Assembly (NCBI GenBank): GCA_963709075.1
Contig: CAVPUY010000015.1
Coordinates: 186,001 to 250,000 of the forward strand
Length of the DNA stretch: 64,000 bases
Reading direction: 5' to 3'
Origin: Palsa-506 sp963709075
GTDB lineage: Bacteria; Actinomycetota; Actinomycetes; Streptosporangiales; Streptosporangiaceae
The translations under genes and the position numbers were made by a program. The notes under the pieces were generated by a model that was not told the DNA's origin, did not search any database, and saw only the letters and a program-made list of their open reading frames with translations. This document shows positions 32,326 through 42,442 of this stretch, in pieces; position 1 is the stretch's first letter, and each line of letters begins with the position of its first letter.

Positions 32326-33415
32326 CAAGTTCCACCCCGAACGTGTCGCGGACCCCGTTCCTGATATCCCTGGCCAGCGCGAGCAGCGACGCGGCGGTGG
32401 CGCCGCCGGGATTGACCAGGGCCAGCGTGTGCTTGGCCGAGATGCGCGGACCAGAACCGGGATGGCCGGGCTGGCGGCCGGGCACGGCAGCGCCATTGCC
32501 CGGGTATCCCTTGGCGAAGCCCGCGCGCTCGATCAGCCAGGCCGCAGGCACCTTGACCAGGCCCGCCCCGGCGGCGAAGCGGGGCACCCGCGCCGCGCCG
32601 CCGCAGGCGGCCGCCACCTGCCGCTCCAGCGCCGCTAGCTGCTCCTGGTCGAGGACGGGGTTGGTAAAGAAGGACCCCGCACTCCTGGTATCCGGATCGG
32701 CCGGATCCAGCACCATCCCCTTGCCCCGGCGAAGCCGGAGCACCGCGTCCCTGGCGTCCGCCAGCGGCACCCTGGCGCCCTCGGCCACGCCGAGGGCAGC
32801 GGCCAGTTCCGGGTAGCGGACCGGCGACGACCGCGGGTCGGCGGAAAGCCGGAAGGTAACCCCGAGCACGACGTACCTGCCGGTCGCGGTGCCGGCGGCG
32901 GCCGCGGCGCGCTTGAACGCGCTGGTCCGGTACCCGAACCCGCAGCCGGAGTTCGGCAGTTCGGTCACCTCGCCGCGCTGCCGGTCGTAGGCGCGCACGG
33001 CCGTGACGGTCTGGCTCACGTCCTGTCCGTAGGCGCCGACGTTCTGGATGGGGGTGGCGCCAGCCAGGCCGGGAATCCCGGACAGGCACTCCAGGCCGGA
33101 CAGCCCGGCCGCGACGCACCAGCTCACCACCGCGTCCCAGTCCTGGCCGGCCGCGACGCTGACGGCGACGCGGTCGCCGTCCGGCGCCGCCGCGATGCCG
33201 AGGGTTGCCACCCGGACCACCGTGCCGGGGAAGCCCGCATCGGCGATCACCAGGTTGCTCCCGCCGCCGAGCACGAGCAAGGGCTCGCCGCGCTGGTCGG
33301 CCGCACGGACCGCGGAGATGACCTGGGCGTCGCGGCCGGCCTCGGCGAACCGCGCGGCAGGACCGCCGAGGCCGAGGGTGGTGTACCCGGCCAGCGCCAC
33401 CTGCTCGCGGACCAT
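32291..33415 (-). CDS. murB: UDP-N-acetylenolpyruvoylglucosamine reductase
   Basis: MurB uses FAD and NADPH to reduce UDP-GlcNAc-enolpyruvate to UDP-MurNAc in peptidoglycan synthesis. The sequence shows LVLGGGSNLVIAD (FAD), GIPGLAGATPIQNVGAYGQD, the catalytic region YRTSAFKR, SAGSFFTNPV with the proton-donor Ser, and a C-terminal GVELVSEPVLVG with the catalytic Glu. The 374 residues are slightly longer than usual because of a Gly/Pro insertion (about AAVPGRQPGHPGS) between KGYPGNG and ISAKHTLAL. I chose ATG 33415; a GTG one codon upstream is possible. Convergent with add, 35-base overlap. Confidence 0.94.
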   Translation of the reverse strand: MVREQVALAGYTTLGLGGPAARFAEAGRDAQVISAVRAADQRGEPLLVLGGGSNLVIADAGFPGTVVRVATLGIAAAPDGDRVAVSVAAGQDWDAVVSWCVAAGLSGLECLSGIPGLAGATPIQNVGAYGQDVSQTVTAVRAYDRQRGEVTELPNSGCGFGYRTSAFKRAAAAAGTATGRYVVLGVTFRLSADPRSSPVRYPELAAALGVAEGARVPLADARDAVLRLRRGKGMVLDPADPDTRSAGSFFTNPVLDQEQLAALERQVAAACGGAARVPRFAAGAGLVKVPAAWLIERAGFAKGYPGNGAAVPGRQPGHPGSGPRISAKHTLALVNPGGATAASLLALARDIRNGVRDTFGVELVSEPVLVGARL

Positions 33416-33491
33416 CACGCAGCATGCCCCATTCCGCCTGGCCGGATTGAGCCGGCGACTTCCGCCTGGCTACCGGCCACGCATCCTACGT

Positions 33492-33503
33492 GGTCAGCTG
33501 ACC
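33492..33503. promoter_or_regulatory. 12-bp palindrome in the murB/prepilin-peptidase divergent gap
   Basis: GGTCAGCTGACC is a perfect 12-base palindrome near the middle of the 149-base divergent intergenic region. Position and symmetry suggest an operator, but no regulator is known. Confidence 0.3.
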
Positions 33504-33564
33504 GCGGTACGCACGCCGCTCCCCCAGGCGTAACCTGCCAGGCGACCTGCTGTCCGGGAGGGAA

Positions 33565-34332
33565 ATGAGCGCAACGGGCTGGATCGCCGGGCTGGCGCTG
33601 GCGGCAGCGGGCCTGACCGCCGGCTGCTGGCTGACGATGCTCGGCGCGCGGATCCCGCGCGGCGAGAGCCCGCGGCCGCCGCTCGGCCGGTGCCGCGCAT
33701 GCGGGTCGCCCGCTGCCGCAGCTGACCTGATCCCGCTGCTCGGCTGGGCGCGGATGCGCCGCCGGTGCCCGGAATGCCGGCAGGCCTTTGGTGCCTGGTA
33801 TCCCGCGGCGGGCCTGGTGACGGCCGCCGCCCTGGCCGGGATGTGGCTCCGCTTCGGGGCCAGGCCGGTGCTCCCCGCGTTCTGCTACCTGGCGGCGGCC
33901 GGGGTACCGCTCGGCTTCATCGATGCGCGGTACCAGCGGCTGCCCGACCTGCTCACGCTGCCCTCGTACCCGATCGGGCTGGCTGCCCTCGGCATTGGCG
34001 CGATCTTCACGGCCGGCGGCGGCGGGCACTTCACCCGCGGGCTGATCGCGATGGCGGCGGTGTTGCTCTTCTTCGTCCTGCAGGCGCTCATCTACCCGGC
34101 CGGAATGGGCCTTGGCGACGTGAAGCTCTCCGGGTTAATCGGCCTCTACCTGGGCTGGTTCGGCGCGGGCACGGTGCTGGCCGGCCTGCTCGCCGGGTAC
34201 CTGCTTGCTGCCGTCACCGGCATCGCGCTGATCGTGACCCGGCGGGCGACCAGGAAGTCGCATCTGCCATTCGGGCCGTTCATGCTGGCAGGCGCGCTGG
34301 CGGTAATCCTCACCCCGGCGCTTTCCCGGTAG
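33565..34332 (+). CDS. Prepilin peptidase, A24 aspartic protease family
   Basis: Type IV prepilin peptidases cleave and often methylate prepilins at the membrane. The 255 residues have an N-terminal helix, a zinc-binding cytoplasmic loop with two CxxC pairs (CRACGSP and CPECRQAFG), and the two catalytic aspartates in GFIDARYQRLPDLLT and GMGLGDVKLSGLIG, within about seven membrane helices. Domain order is that of full-length PilD-type enzymes, including the methylase-like part. A GGGAGGGAA site precedes the ATG. No pilin genes are nearby, so substrates are elsewhere (for example Flp or type II-like pilins). Confidence 0.9.
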   Translation: MSATGWIAGLALAAAGLTAGCWLTMLGARIPRGESPRPPLGRCRACGSPAAAADLIPLLGWARMRRRCPECRQAFGAWYPAAGLVTAAALAGMWLRFGARPVLPAFCYLAAAGVPLGFIDARYQRLPDLLTLPSYPIGLAALGIGAIFTAGGGGHFTRGLIAMAAVLLFFVLQALIYPAGMGLGDVKLSGLIGLYLGWFGAGTVLAGLLAGYLLAAVTGIALIVTRRATRKSHLPFGPFMLAGALAVILTPALSR

Positions 34333-34355
34333 CCGGGGCCGCAGCTAGCGAAGCG

Positions 34356-34784
34356 TCAGGGCAGCCGGACTACCGCGCGGGCGCGGGTGAGCACCTTGGT
34401 CTCGCCGGACCTGGCGGTCAGCGCCAGCACCACCTTGTTGTCGTCGAGCTTGTCCTCGACCTTGCCGCTGACATCGATCGCGGCGCCGGTGCCGTCGTCC
34501 GGCACGACCACAGGCGAGGAGAACCTGACCCCGAACTCCAGCAGCACCGCCTGATCGCCGGCCCAGTCGGTGACGTACCGGCCGGCCTCCGCCATCGTGA
34601 ACATGCCGTGCGCGATCACGTCCGGCAGGCCGACCGACCTGGCGATCCGCTCGTTCCAGTGGATCACGTTGAAGTCGCCGGACGCGCCGCAGTACTTGAC
34701 CAGGCTGAGCCTGGTCACCGGGTAACTGGCCGGCGCAAGCTCGGCACCAGGCTCGACGTCAGAGAACTTGACCTGCTCGCTCAC
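34356..34784 (-). CDS. hadB: (3R)-hydroxyacyl-ACP dehydratase subunit HadB-like (MaoC fold)
   Basis: HadB is the catalytic hot-dog subunit of the type II fatty-acid dehydratase in actinobacteria. The 142 residues have the hydratase motif with catalytic Asp and His: GASGDFNVIHWNERIARSVG, then DVIAHGMFTMAEAGRYVTDW. Length and motif fit HadB. It lies 65 bases downstream of hadA; together they would form the heterodimer that removes water from 3-hydroxyacyl-ACP. Intact. Confidence 0.9.
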   Translation of the reverse strand: MSEQVKFSDVEPGAELAPASYPVTRLSLVKYCGASGDFNVIHWNERIARSVGLPDVIAHGMFTMAEAGRYVTDWAGDQAVLLEFGVRFSSPVVVPDDGTGAAIDVSGKVEDKLDDNKVVLALTARSGETKVLTRARAVVRLP

Positions 34785-34849
34785 GATCGCATCCCGTCTC
34801 TTCGCTGGCCGCTGCCTGGGCCCGCCGTTGCTGCTACCCGGGCCGGCTG

Positions 34850-35299
34850 TTACCCGGCACCGCCACGTTCCACCAGGGTGTTATGCGCGGTGCAGACGTG
34901 CTCGCCGGCCACCGTGCGGATCTCGGTCCTGGTGGTGAGCAGCACGTTGCGGCCCGCGTCCTTGATGTCGGTGATCGTGGCCGCCGCCGTGACGACGTCG
35001 CCGGCCACGATCGGACGGGTGTACTCGAACCGCTGCTCGCCGTGCACGACCATCGCGTAGTTGACGCCGAGCCCGGGGTCACCGACCGCCCTGGCGCCGG
35101 CCGCCATGGCGATCACGATGGCGAAGGTTGGCGGCGCGATGACATCCGCGTGCCCGGCCGCCAGCGCGGCTGCCCGGTCGCGGAACACCGGGTTCGGATC
35201 GCCGATCGCGTCAGCGAAATCCGCGATCTTGACGCGGCTGACCTCATAGGGCTCGGCCGCGGAGTAAGTACGGCCAAGGTAGTCGCGGTTGATCGGCAT
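34850..35299 (-). CDS. hadA: (3R)-hydroxyacyl-ACP dehydratase subunit HadA-like
   Basis: HadA is the substrate-binding hot-dog subunit paired with HadB. The 149 residues begin MPINRDYLGRTYSAAEPYEV and carry the FAS1-like dehydratase features FADAIGDPNPVFRDRAAA and APPTFAIVIAMAAGARAVGD. The order rpmG-hadA-hadB is the same as rpmG2-hadA-hadB in mycobacteria. It begins 12 bases after the rpmG stop. Intact. Confidence 0.9.
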   Translation of the reverse strand: MPINRDYLGRTYSAAEPYEVSRVKIADFADAIGDPNPVFRDRAAALAAGHADVIAPPTFAIVIAMAAGARAVGDPGLGVNYAMVVHGEQRFEYTRPIVAGDVVTAAATITDIKDAGRNVLLTTRTEIRTVAGEHVCTAHNTLVERGGAG

Positions 35300-35311
35300 C
35301 GCGGCCCGCCG

Positions 35312-35476
35312 CTAGCGGGTCTCGCGGTGCGGCTGGTGCTTCCGGCAGTTCGGGCAGTACTTGCTCAGCTCTACCCGGTCGGGGTCGTTACGGCGGTTCT
35401 TGCGGGTGATGTAGTTGCGGTGCTTGCACTCCTGACAAGCCAGCGTGATCTTCGGCCTGACGTCTGTCGCAGCCAC
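35312..35476 (-). CDS. rpmG: 50S ribosomal protein L33, zinc-binding type
   Basis: L33 is a small large-subunit protein. The GTG at 35476 (GAGAGG upstream) gives 54 residues, MAATDVRPKITLACQECKHR through YITRKNRRNDPDRVELSKYC to HQPHRETR. Two CxxC pairs (CQEC, CPNC) show the zinc-binding C+ form. A longer start at 35494 is less likely. Intact. Confidence 0.95.
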   Translation of the reverse strand: MAATDVRPKITLACQECKHRNYITRKNRRNDPDRVELSKYCPNCRKHQPHRETR

Positions 35477-35607
35477 GAGTGCCTCTCTTCCCATGCCTCG
35501 GCGATGTCCGGCCAGGCTGATGCCTGCCCGCAGGGATGAACACGCGAGCCACCCGGCGATGTTCCTTGACTTACCCGAGGGTAACCACGCCGGGGGCGAC
35601 GCGATAG

Positions 35608-35681
35608 TAGCGGAGGCCGGACTTGAACCGGCGACACAGCGATTATGAGCCGCTTGCTCTGCCTGACTGAGCTACTCCGCC
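35608..35681 (-). tRNA. tRNA-Met (CAT anticodon), elongator type
   Basis: The 74-base minus-strand sequence folds as a cloverleaf with acceptor GGCGGAG/CTCCGCT (a G-U pair at the end), D arm GCTC/GAGC, anticodon stem AGCGG/TCGCT with loop CTCATAA, and T arm GCCGGTTCAAGTCCGGC. The discriminator is A and CCA is not encoded. The lack of a C1-A72 mismatch points to elongator rather than initiator tRNA. It precedes rpmG. Confidence 0.93.
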
Positions 35682-35736
35682 GCCTGACCAGCCATAACCC
35701 GCGGGGAACTCCCGGGAGGCCGGCTGGGACCCGTAC

Positions 35737-35764
35737 AGCTTACTCCGGTCCACGGCGGCGCGAA
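35737..35764 (-). promoter_or_regulatory. Candidate promoter for tRNA-Met
   Basis: TTCGCG (35759-35764) and TAAGCT (35737-35742) on the minus strand, 16 bases apart, would start near 35729, about 48 bases before the tRNA. The -35 is weak. A small GGCCTG/CAGGCC hairpin (35812-35827) a little further upstream may end sdaA transcription. Confidence 0.4.
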
Positions 35765-35870
35765 TCCGGGCGTTCCGCGGCGGGCCAGGTCCTGGCATGG
35801 CCCCGGTTCCTGGCCTGCCCGCAGGCCGGCGCGGTCAGCACCGGAGCTCCCGTTAAGAAAAATGAAGTTC

Positions 35871-37273
<1,403 letters not shown>

Positions 37274-37277
<4 letters not shown>

Positions 37278-39737
37278 CCGGCTGGCCCGCCTTTCCGCAG
37301 CCGCTGCCCGGCCGGATCCAGCGGCGGCCGCAGGTGCACGGTCGCCGGGCAGCGCTGGCCGCCGACGTCCACCTGGTAGCTGCCTGACCTGGCGAAGTCG
37401 GCGGTGACAGCCGCCCCGTCCGGGTGCCGCAGGTAGGCCAGCCCGACCGAGGCACCGAGCGTCTCGCCCCAGGCCGCCGAGGTCACCTGGCCGAGCGCGG
37501 CGCCGTCGCGGAGCAGCAGCTCGCCGCCCCACAGCATGGCGTCCGGGTCGTCGAGTACCAGCGAGACCAGCCGGCGCCGGGGGCCCCGCGCCTTCGCCTG
37601 CTCGACCGCGGCGCGGCCGAGGAAGCCGATGTCCGTCTTCAGCTTGCAGGCGAAAAGCAGGCCGGCCTCGGCCGGGTCGTAGTCGGGGGTGAGCTCGCGG
37701 CCGTAGGCCCGGTACGCCTTCTCCAGCCGCATCGACTCGATCGCGTAGTACGCCGGCGTTGACCGCCCCGAGCGGCTCGCCCGCGGCCATCAGGTCCTGG
37801 TAGACGCCGATGGCGAACTCCGCGGGCACGTATAGCTCCCAGCCGAGCTCGCCGACATAGGTGATCCTGGTCGCGCGGACCGTCGAGTAGCCCAGGTCGA
37901 TCTCGCGGCTGGTGCCGAACGGGAACGCCGCGTCGCCGAGGTCGGCCCGGGAGAGTTTCCCGAGCAGGTCCCTTGACCGCGGGCCCATCACGCCGTAGAC
38001 GGCGTAGGCCGAGGTCAGGTCGATGAGCGCGGCGCGGCAGCCGGCCGGCAGCTGGCGGCGGATGTGGTCCTTGTCCCGCTCGGTCGTCGCGGCGCTGCTG
38101 ACCAGCAGGAACTCCTCATCGCTGAGCCGGGTCACGGTGATGTCCGACTCGTAAGTGCCGCGGGCGTTGAGCATGCCGGTGTAGACCGTCCGGCCGGGCC
38201 GCACCGCGACGTCGGCCGTGCACAGCCACTGCAGCCCGCGTTCGGCATCGGGGCCGGCCAGCAGGTACTTGGAGAACGAGGTCTGGTCGAACACGGCGAC
38301 CGCGGCGCGGGCGGCGCGCTGCTCGGCGGCCGACCACGGCAGCCAGTTCTGCTTGCCCCAGCCGTACTCGATCATCGGGCGCTGGCCGGGCGGCGCGAAG
38401 AAGTTGGCCCGCTCCCAGCCCATCCTGCTGCCGAAGCAGGCGCCGGCCCGGGCCAGCAGGTGATAGGCCGGCGACCGGCGGAACGGGCGCGCGGTGCTGA
38501 GCTCCCGGTTCGGCCAGGGCACCGCGTAGTGCAGGCCGAGGATCTCGCCGACCCGGTCGTGCAGCCACTGGCTGTTGCCGTTGAACGGGGCGAACCTGCG
38601 GATGTCGTTGGCCAGCAGGTCGGTGCCCGGCTCGCCGCCGGTGATCCATTCCGCCAGCGCCCTGCCCGCGCCGCCGGCCGAGGCGATCCCGACCGAGTTG
38701 AAGCCGGCCGCCACGAAGAAGTTCCGCAGACCGGGGGCCTCGCCGAGGATGAACTGGTTGTCCGGGGTGAAGCTCTCCGGGCCGTTGTAGAACTGCTTGA
38801 TGCCGGTCTCGGCCAGCACCGGGATCCGGTGCAGCGCGCTCTCCATCAGCACGGAGAAGTGCTCCCAGTCCTCGTCCAGCAGCTGGAACTCGAACGGGTA
38901 GGGCAGCTCGTCCGGTCCGACCCAGGGCTTGGCCTGGGGCTCGAACCCGCCGACGACCAGGCCGCCGACCTCCTCCTTGAAGTAGGTGTAGCCGTCCGGG
39001 TCGCGCAGGATCGGCAGCCACCGGTGCGCCCCTTCGACCTGGTCGGTGACCACGTAGAAGTGCTCGGCCGAGTGCAGCGGCACGTTCACCCCGGCCAGGG
39101 CGCCGACCTGCTTGGCCCACTGGCCGGCGCAGTTCACCACGATCTCGGCCTGGATATCGCCCTCGGCGGTGCGCACCCCGGTGACGGCGCCGGCCGCGGT
39201 GGTGATCCCGGTGACCCTGGTGCGCTCGCGCACCGTCGCGCCGCGGCTGCGGGCGCCCCTGGCCAGCGCCGCGGTGAGGTCGGCCGGGTCAGCCCGGCCG
39301 TCGCCGGGTAGCCAGAGCGCGCCGCGCAGGTCGGCCGTGTCCATCATCGGGAAAAGCTCGGCTGCGCGCGCGGGGCTGATCAGCTCGCAGTCGAGCTGGT
39401 ACGCCTCGGCGGTGGCCGCCGTCCGGCGCAGCTGGGTGAGCCGGTCCCTGGTGCGCGCGACGGTCACGCCGCCGCACCGGCGGAACCCGGTCGACTGGCC
39501 GGTCTCCTGCTCAAGCCGCGCGTACAGCTCGGTGGAGTACTGCACCAGCCGGGTCCCGCTCTCGGTCGCCCGCAGCTGCCCGACCAGGCCGGCCGCATGC
39601 CAGGTGGTGCCGCAGGACAGCTGCCCCTGCTCGAGCAGGAGCAGATCGGTCCAGCCCAGCCCGGCAAGGTGATAGGCGACGCTGGCGCCGATCACGCCGC
39701 CGCCGATGATCACCACGCGGGCGCGGGCGGGCAGCAC
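37274..39737 (-). CDS. Dimethylglycine/sarcosine dehydrogenase-like FAD enzyme fused to a GcvT domain (one frame break)
   Basis: Enzymes of this family oxidise N-methyl groups of dimethylglycine, sarcosine or related amines and pass formaldehyde to tetrahydrofolate through the GcvT-like domain. The GTG at 39737 leads into the FAD-binding VVIIGGGVIGASVAYHLAG. CGTTWHAAGLVGQ holds the His that in dimethylglycine and sarcosine dehydrogenases carries covalent FAD. Residues about 1-380 are the oxidase domain, about 430 onward the GcvT and C-terminal domains. An extra base at about 37751 breaks the frame at GAVNAG, which resumes as YYAIESMRLEKAYRAYGREL. The corrected length is 820 residues. Five bases after the kinase gene. 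Exact substrate unknown. Confidence 0.85.
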
Positions 39738-39742
39738 CGGGG

Positions 39743-40684
39743 TCAGTCATCGCCGGCCGCCGCGTCGAGCAGGGCGGGGAAGCCGGCCGCGGTGAGGCCC
39801 TCGGCCGCGCCGTCGAAGCGCTCCATGGACCAGGACCAGAAATCGAAGTCGAGCGGGCTGGCCGCGCTCTGGATCGCGCCCCAGAGCGTCCAGCCGTACT
39901 TCGCAGCGAGGCCGAGCAGCCTGGCCCGGGCGATCTTGTTCCGCAGCGGCCGGCCGTAGTACTGGGTGACGAGCTCGGCCAGGCCGTCGTCGTCGAGCAG
40001 GCACTCGCTGGCGATGTTGCCGAGCTCGAAGCACGGGTCGTTGTTGCCGGAGTACTCATAGTCGATCAGCCAGATCCGGATCCCGTCGTCGATGAAGTTG
40101 CCGGCCAGCAGGTCGTTGTTGCACGGGACGGTGCCCTCGTCGCGGACGGCCAGCGCCCGCCTGGCCGCCTGGAACTGCGGCATCAGGCGGTCGTAGCCGG
40201 CCGGGACGCGGAAGCCACGGTCGCGGACGACGGCGGCGTACCGGCGCTGGATGTCGAACATGTCGAAGTCGTTGCCGAACCGGCCGCCGGAGTGCAGCAG
40301 GCGGCAGGCTTGCGCGATCCGCGCGATGTTGGCTTGCTCGGCGACGTCCGCGTTGGTCAGCGTGCGGCCCTGGAGGTAGCCGATGACCAGGATGCCGTCG
40401 CCGGGCCGGTACTCGATCACCGGCGCGCCCGGGCCGGCCGCCGCGGCGATCACGGAGTTGCGGTACTCGGCGTCGCGGTCGATCGCGAGCAGCTCGCTGC
40501 CGGCCGACCAGACCCGGGCGACGAAGGTGCCGTCCGGCGTCGACACCTTGTAGTTGCGGTTAGTCAGGCCGCCCGGCAGTTCCTCGACCGAGCGGGGGCG
40601 GCCGGCCAGGCTCGGCGCCCGGTCCAGCAGCGCGTCGATCGGCACGTCGATCGGCGCGTCGCTCGGTGCACGGCCAGGGCACAT
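39743..40684 (-). CDS. Choline/ethanolamine kinase-like phosphotransferase
   Basis: The protein has the APH/choline-kinase fold, which phosphorylates hydroxyl groups of small amines. The 313 residues show LPGGLTNRNYKV (nucleotide loop), the catalytic loop VPCNNDLLAGNFID (with Asn before Asp, as in many choline kinases) and the metal-binding LIDYEYSGNNDPCFELGNIA. The ATG at 40684 is only six bases from a TACCCT -10 element and has no ribosome binding site, so the mRNA is probably leaderless. First gene of the operon kinase - dehydrogenase - sdaA, divergent from a permease. Choline, ethanolamine or a related amino alcohol is the probable substrate. Confidence 0.8.
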   Translation of the reverse strand: MCPGRAPSDAPIDVPIDALLDRAPSLAGRPRSVEELPGGLTNRNYKVSTPDGTFVARVWSAGSELLAIDRDAEYRNSVIAAAAGPGAPVIEYRPGDGILVIGYLQGRTLTNADVAEQANIARIAQACRLLHSGGRFGNDFDMFDIQRRYAAVVRDRGFRVPAGYDRLMPQFQAARRALAVRDEGTVPCNNDLLAGNFIDDGIRIWLIDYEYSGNNDPCFELGNIASECLLDDDGLAELVTQYYGRPLRNKIARARLLGLAAKYGWTLWGAIQSAASPLDFDFWSWSMERFDGAAEGLTAAGFPALLDAAAGDD

Positions 40685-40690
40685 GATCGC

Positions 40691-40720
40691 AGGGTATGCG
40701 GCCAGCAGAATAAAGGTCTA
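40691..40720 (-). promoter_or_regulatory. Minus-strand promoter of the kinase-dehydrogenase-sdaA operon
   Basis: TAGACC (40715-40720) and TACCCT (40691-40696) are 18 bases apart on the minus strand. The deduced start is at or next to the A of the kinase ATG (40684), which indicates a leaderless transcript. The -35 overlaps operator-like site 1 (40715-40724). Confidence 0.6.
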
Positions 40721-40724
40721 GACA
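40715..40724. promoter_or_regulatory. GntR/HutC-type operator, site 1
   Basis: GGTCTAGACA, containing the perfect palindrome GTCTAGAC (40716-40723), matches the core of known HutC-subfamily operators such as the DasR/NagR type GGTCTAGACC. It overlaps the -35 of the minus-strand promoter. The GntR/HutC gene at 42433 is the obvious candidate ligand. Confidence 0.6.
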
Positions 40725-40756
40725 GAACGGGAAGAACCTGGCCAGTGGCGCCAAAG

Positions 40757-40766
40757 GGTCTGGACA
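40757..40766. promoter_or_regulatory. GntR/HutC-type operator, site 2
   Basis: GGTCTGGACA repeats site 1 with one change and lies exactly 42 bases (about four helical turns) from it, on the same face of the DNA. It contains the -35 hexamer of the permease promoter. Confidence 0.55.
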
Positions 40767-40789
40767 ATTACAAAACGTGCCCATACGCT
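40761..40789 (+). promoter_or_regulatory. Permease promoter
   Basis: TGGACA (40761-40766) and TACGCT (40784-40789) are separated by 17 bases. The start would be near 40796, giving a leader of about 34 bases with the ribosome binding site GGGGAGGA before the ATG at 40830. Confidence 0.65.
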
Positions 40790-40829
40790 ACGCCTCAATC
40801 TGCGGCCCATCGCCAGGGGAGGAACCTCG

Positions 40830-42416
40830 ATGAGCGCCAGCACCCCGGTATCCAGCGGCCATGAGCGCGACGCGGCCGACCTCGCCCAGTTCGGCTACAA
40901 GCAGGAGCTGAAGCGCGGTCTCGGGTTGTTCAGCTCGTTCGCCGTCGCCTTCAGCTATATCTCGCCGTCGACCGGGATCTTCACCCTCTTCGCGCTCGGC
41001 CTGACGACCCTGGGCGGGGTGTTCATCTGGACCTGGCCGGTGGTAGCGCTCGGCCAGTTCATCATCGCGCTGAACTTCGCCGAGGTCACCAGTCACTACC
41101 CGATCGCCGGATCGGTCTTCCAGTGGACCAAGTACATGGCGGGCCGTACTTACTCCTGGTTCACCGGCTGGATCTACCTGTTCGCCGGCATCCTGACCGT
41201 CACCGCGGTGGTGGCGACGCTGCCGCTCGCGCTGATCCCGGCGCTGAACGGGCTCGGCTGGGATGGCCTTGGCGCGGGCAGCCCGAAGACCCTGCTGCAC
41301 ACCCAGCTGGTCGTGGCGCTGATCACGCTCGTGGTGATCACGGTGCTGAACATCTACGGCGTGCGGCTGGTCGCGCTGATCAACAACACCGGCGTGGTCT
41401 TCGAGATCCTCGGCATGTTCGTGTTCGCGCTGATCCTGATGGCGTTTCACAACCACCAGGGGTTCAAGGTCGTCACCAACAGCGGCGGCATCCACGTCGG
41501 GCCGAGCACCTTCCTGGCCGCGATGTTCATGTCCCTGTTCGTCATCTACGGCTTCGACACCGCGTCCACGCTGTCGGAGGAGACCCGCGACCCGCGCCGG
41601 GCAGCCCCGAGGGCGGTGCTCTTCTCGATCGTGGGCGCGTTCATCATCGGCGGCGTGTTCCTGCTCGGCACGCTGATGGCGATCCCGAACCTGCACACGG
41701 CGATGTCGGCCTTCGGCGGCGTAGGCTGGAGTCCAGCGAACGTGATCGAGGCCAACTTCTCGACCGGGTTCGCCACCCTCTACTTGTTCGTGGTCTCGGC
41801 CGCGATCTTCGTCTGCTGCCTGTCCATCATGGCGGCGACCATCCGGCTCTGCTTCGGGATGGCCCGCGACAACCAGCTGCCGGTCTCCGGGCCGCTGGCG
41901 AAGGTCTCGCCGAACCTGCATACGCCGGTCTGGACCTGTATCGCGATCGCCGTGCTGTCGGCAGTTCCGTTCATTCAGTACTCGGGCGCAGGCATCATCG
42001 CGATCGCGGCAACGGGCACGATCTACATGAGCTACTTCCTCGGCAACATCGCGATCATGCGGGCGCGGCTGCGCGGCTGGCCGAAGACCACGGCCCCGTT
42101 CCGGCTCGGCCGCTGGGGCCTGCTGGTCAACACGCTCGGCCTGCTCTACGGCGGTGCCATGCTGATCAACTTCGCCTGGCCGAGAGCCGTCCCGTTCACC
42201 AACCCCACGCCCAACCAGAGCGGCGGGCTGCTCGACTTCCACATCGGGTTCCTCAACAAGATCCCGATCCTGTGGACGGTGTTCGTCTTCATCGTCGCGA
42301 TCGGCGCGCTCTACTACCTCGTCACCGGGCGGCGCAAGGAGTTCGCGCCGGTTGTCGCCCCGGCGCCGGATGACCCGCTGCCGGCCACTGGTCCGGCGCC
42401 GCAGCTGGGGACCTGA
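40830..42416 (+). CDS. APC-superfamily amino acid/amine permease
   Basis: The 528 residues form about twelve to fourteen membrane helices with the APC features GYKQELKRGLGLFSSFAVAF and SYISPSTGIF (substrate-binding helix 1) and YGFDTASTLSEETRDPRRAA between helices 6 and 8. The sequence resembles GABA/choline/ethanolamine-type permeases. The position, divergent from an N-methyl-amine or amino-alcohol catabolic operon and upstream of its regulator, suggests uptake of the operon's substrate. Good ribosome binding site. The 3' end carries a 17-bp duplication shared with the start of the next gene. Intact. Confidence 0.88.
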   Translation: MSASTPVSSGHERDAADLAQFGYKQELKRGLGLFSSFAVAFSYISPSTGIFTLFALGLTTLGGVFIWTWPVVALGQFIIALNFAEVTSHYPIAGSVFQWTKYMAGRTYSWFTGWIYLFAGILTVTAVVATLPLALIPALNGLGWDGLGAGSPKTLLHTQLVVALITLVVITVLNIYGVRLVALINNTGVVFEILGMFVFALILMAFHNHQGFKVVTNSGGIHVGPSTFLAAMFMSLFVIYGFDTASTLSEETRDPRRAAPRAVLFSIVGAFIIGGVFLLGTLMAIPNLHTAMSAFGGVGWSPANVIEANFSTGFATLYLFVVSAAIFVCCLSIMAATIRLCFGMARDNQLPVSGPLAKVSPNLHTPVWTCIAIAVLSAVPFIQYSGAGIIAIAATGTIYMSYFLGNIAIMRARLRGWPKTTAPFRLGRWGLLVNTLGLLYGGAMLINFAWPRAVPFTNPTPNQSGGLLDFHIGFLNKIPILWTVFVFIVAIGALYYLVTGRRKEFAPVVAPAPDDPLPATGPAPQLGT

Positions 42417-42442
42417 TGCGGGCGCGGACCTGATGCGGGCGG
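42409..42442. repeat. 17-bp tandem duplication at the permease/GntR junction
   Basis: GGACCTGATGCGGGCG occurs twice with a 17-base period (42409-42425, 42426-42442) and a third partial copy follows. Each copy holds a TGATG. The first supplies the permease TGA, the second the GntR ATG. The original arrangement was probably a single TGATG stop/start overlap, split by the duplication. Confidence 0.8.
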
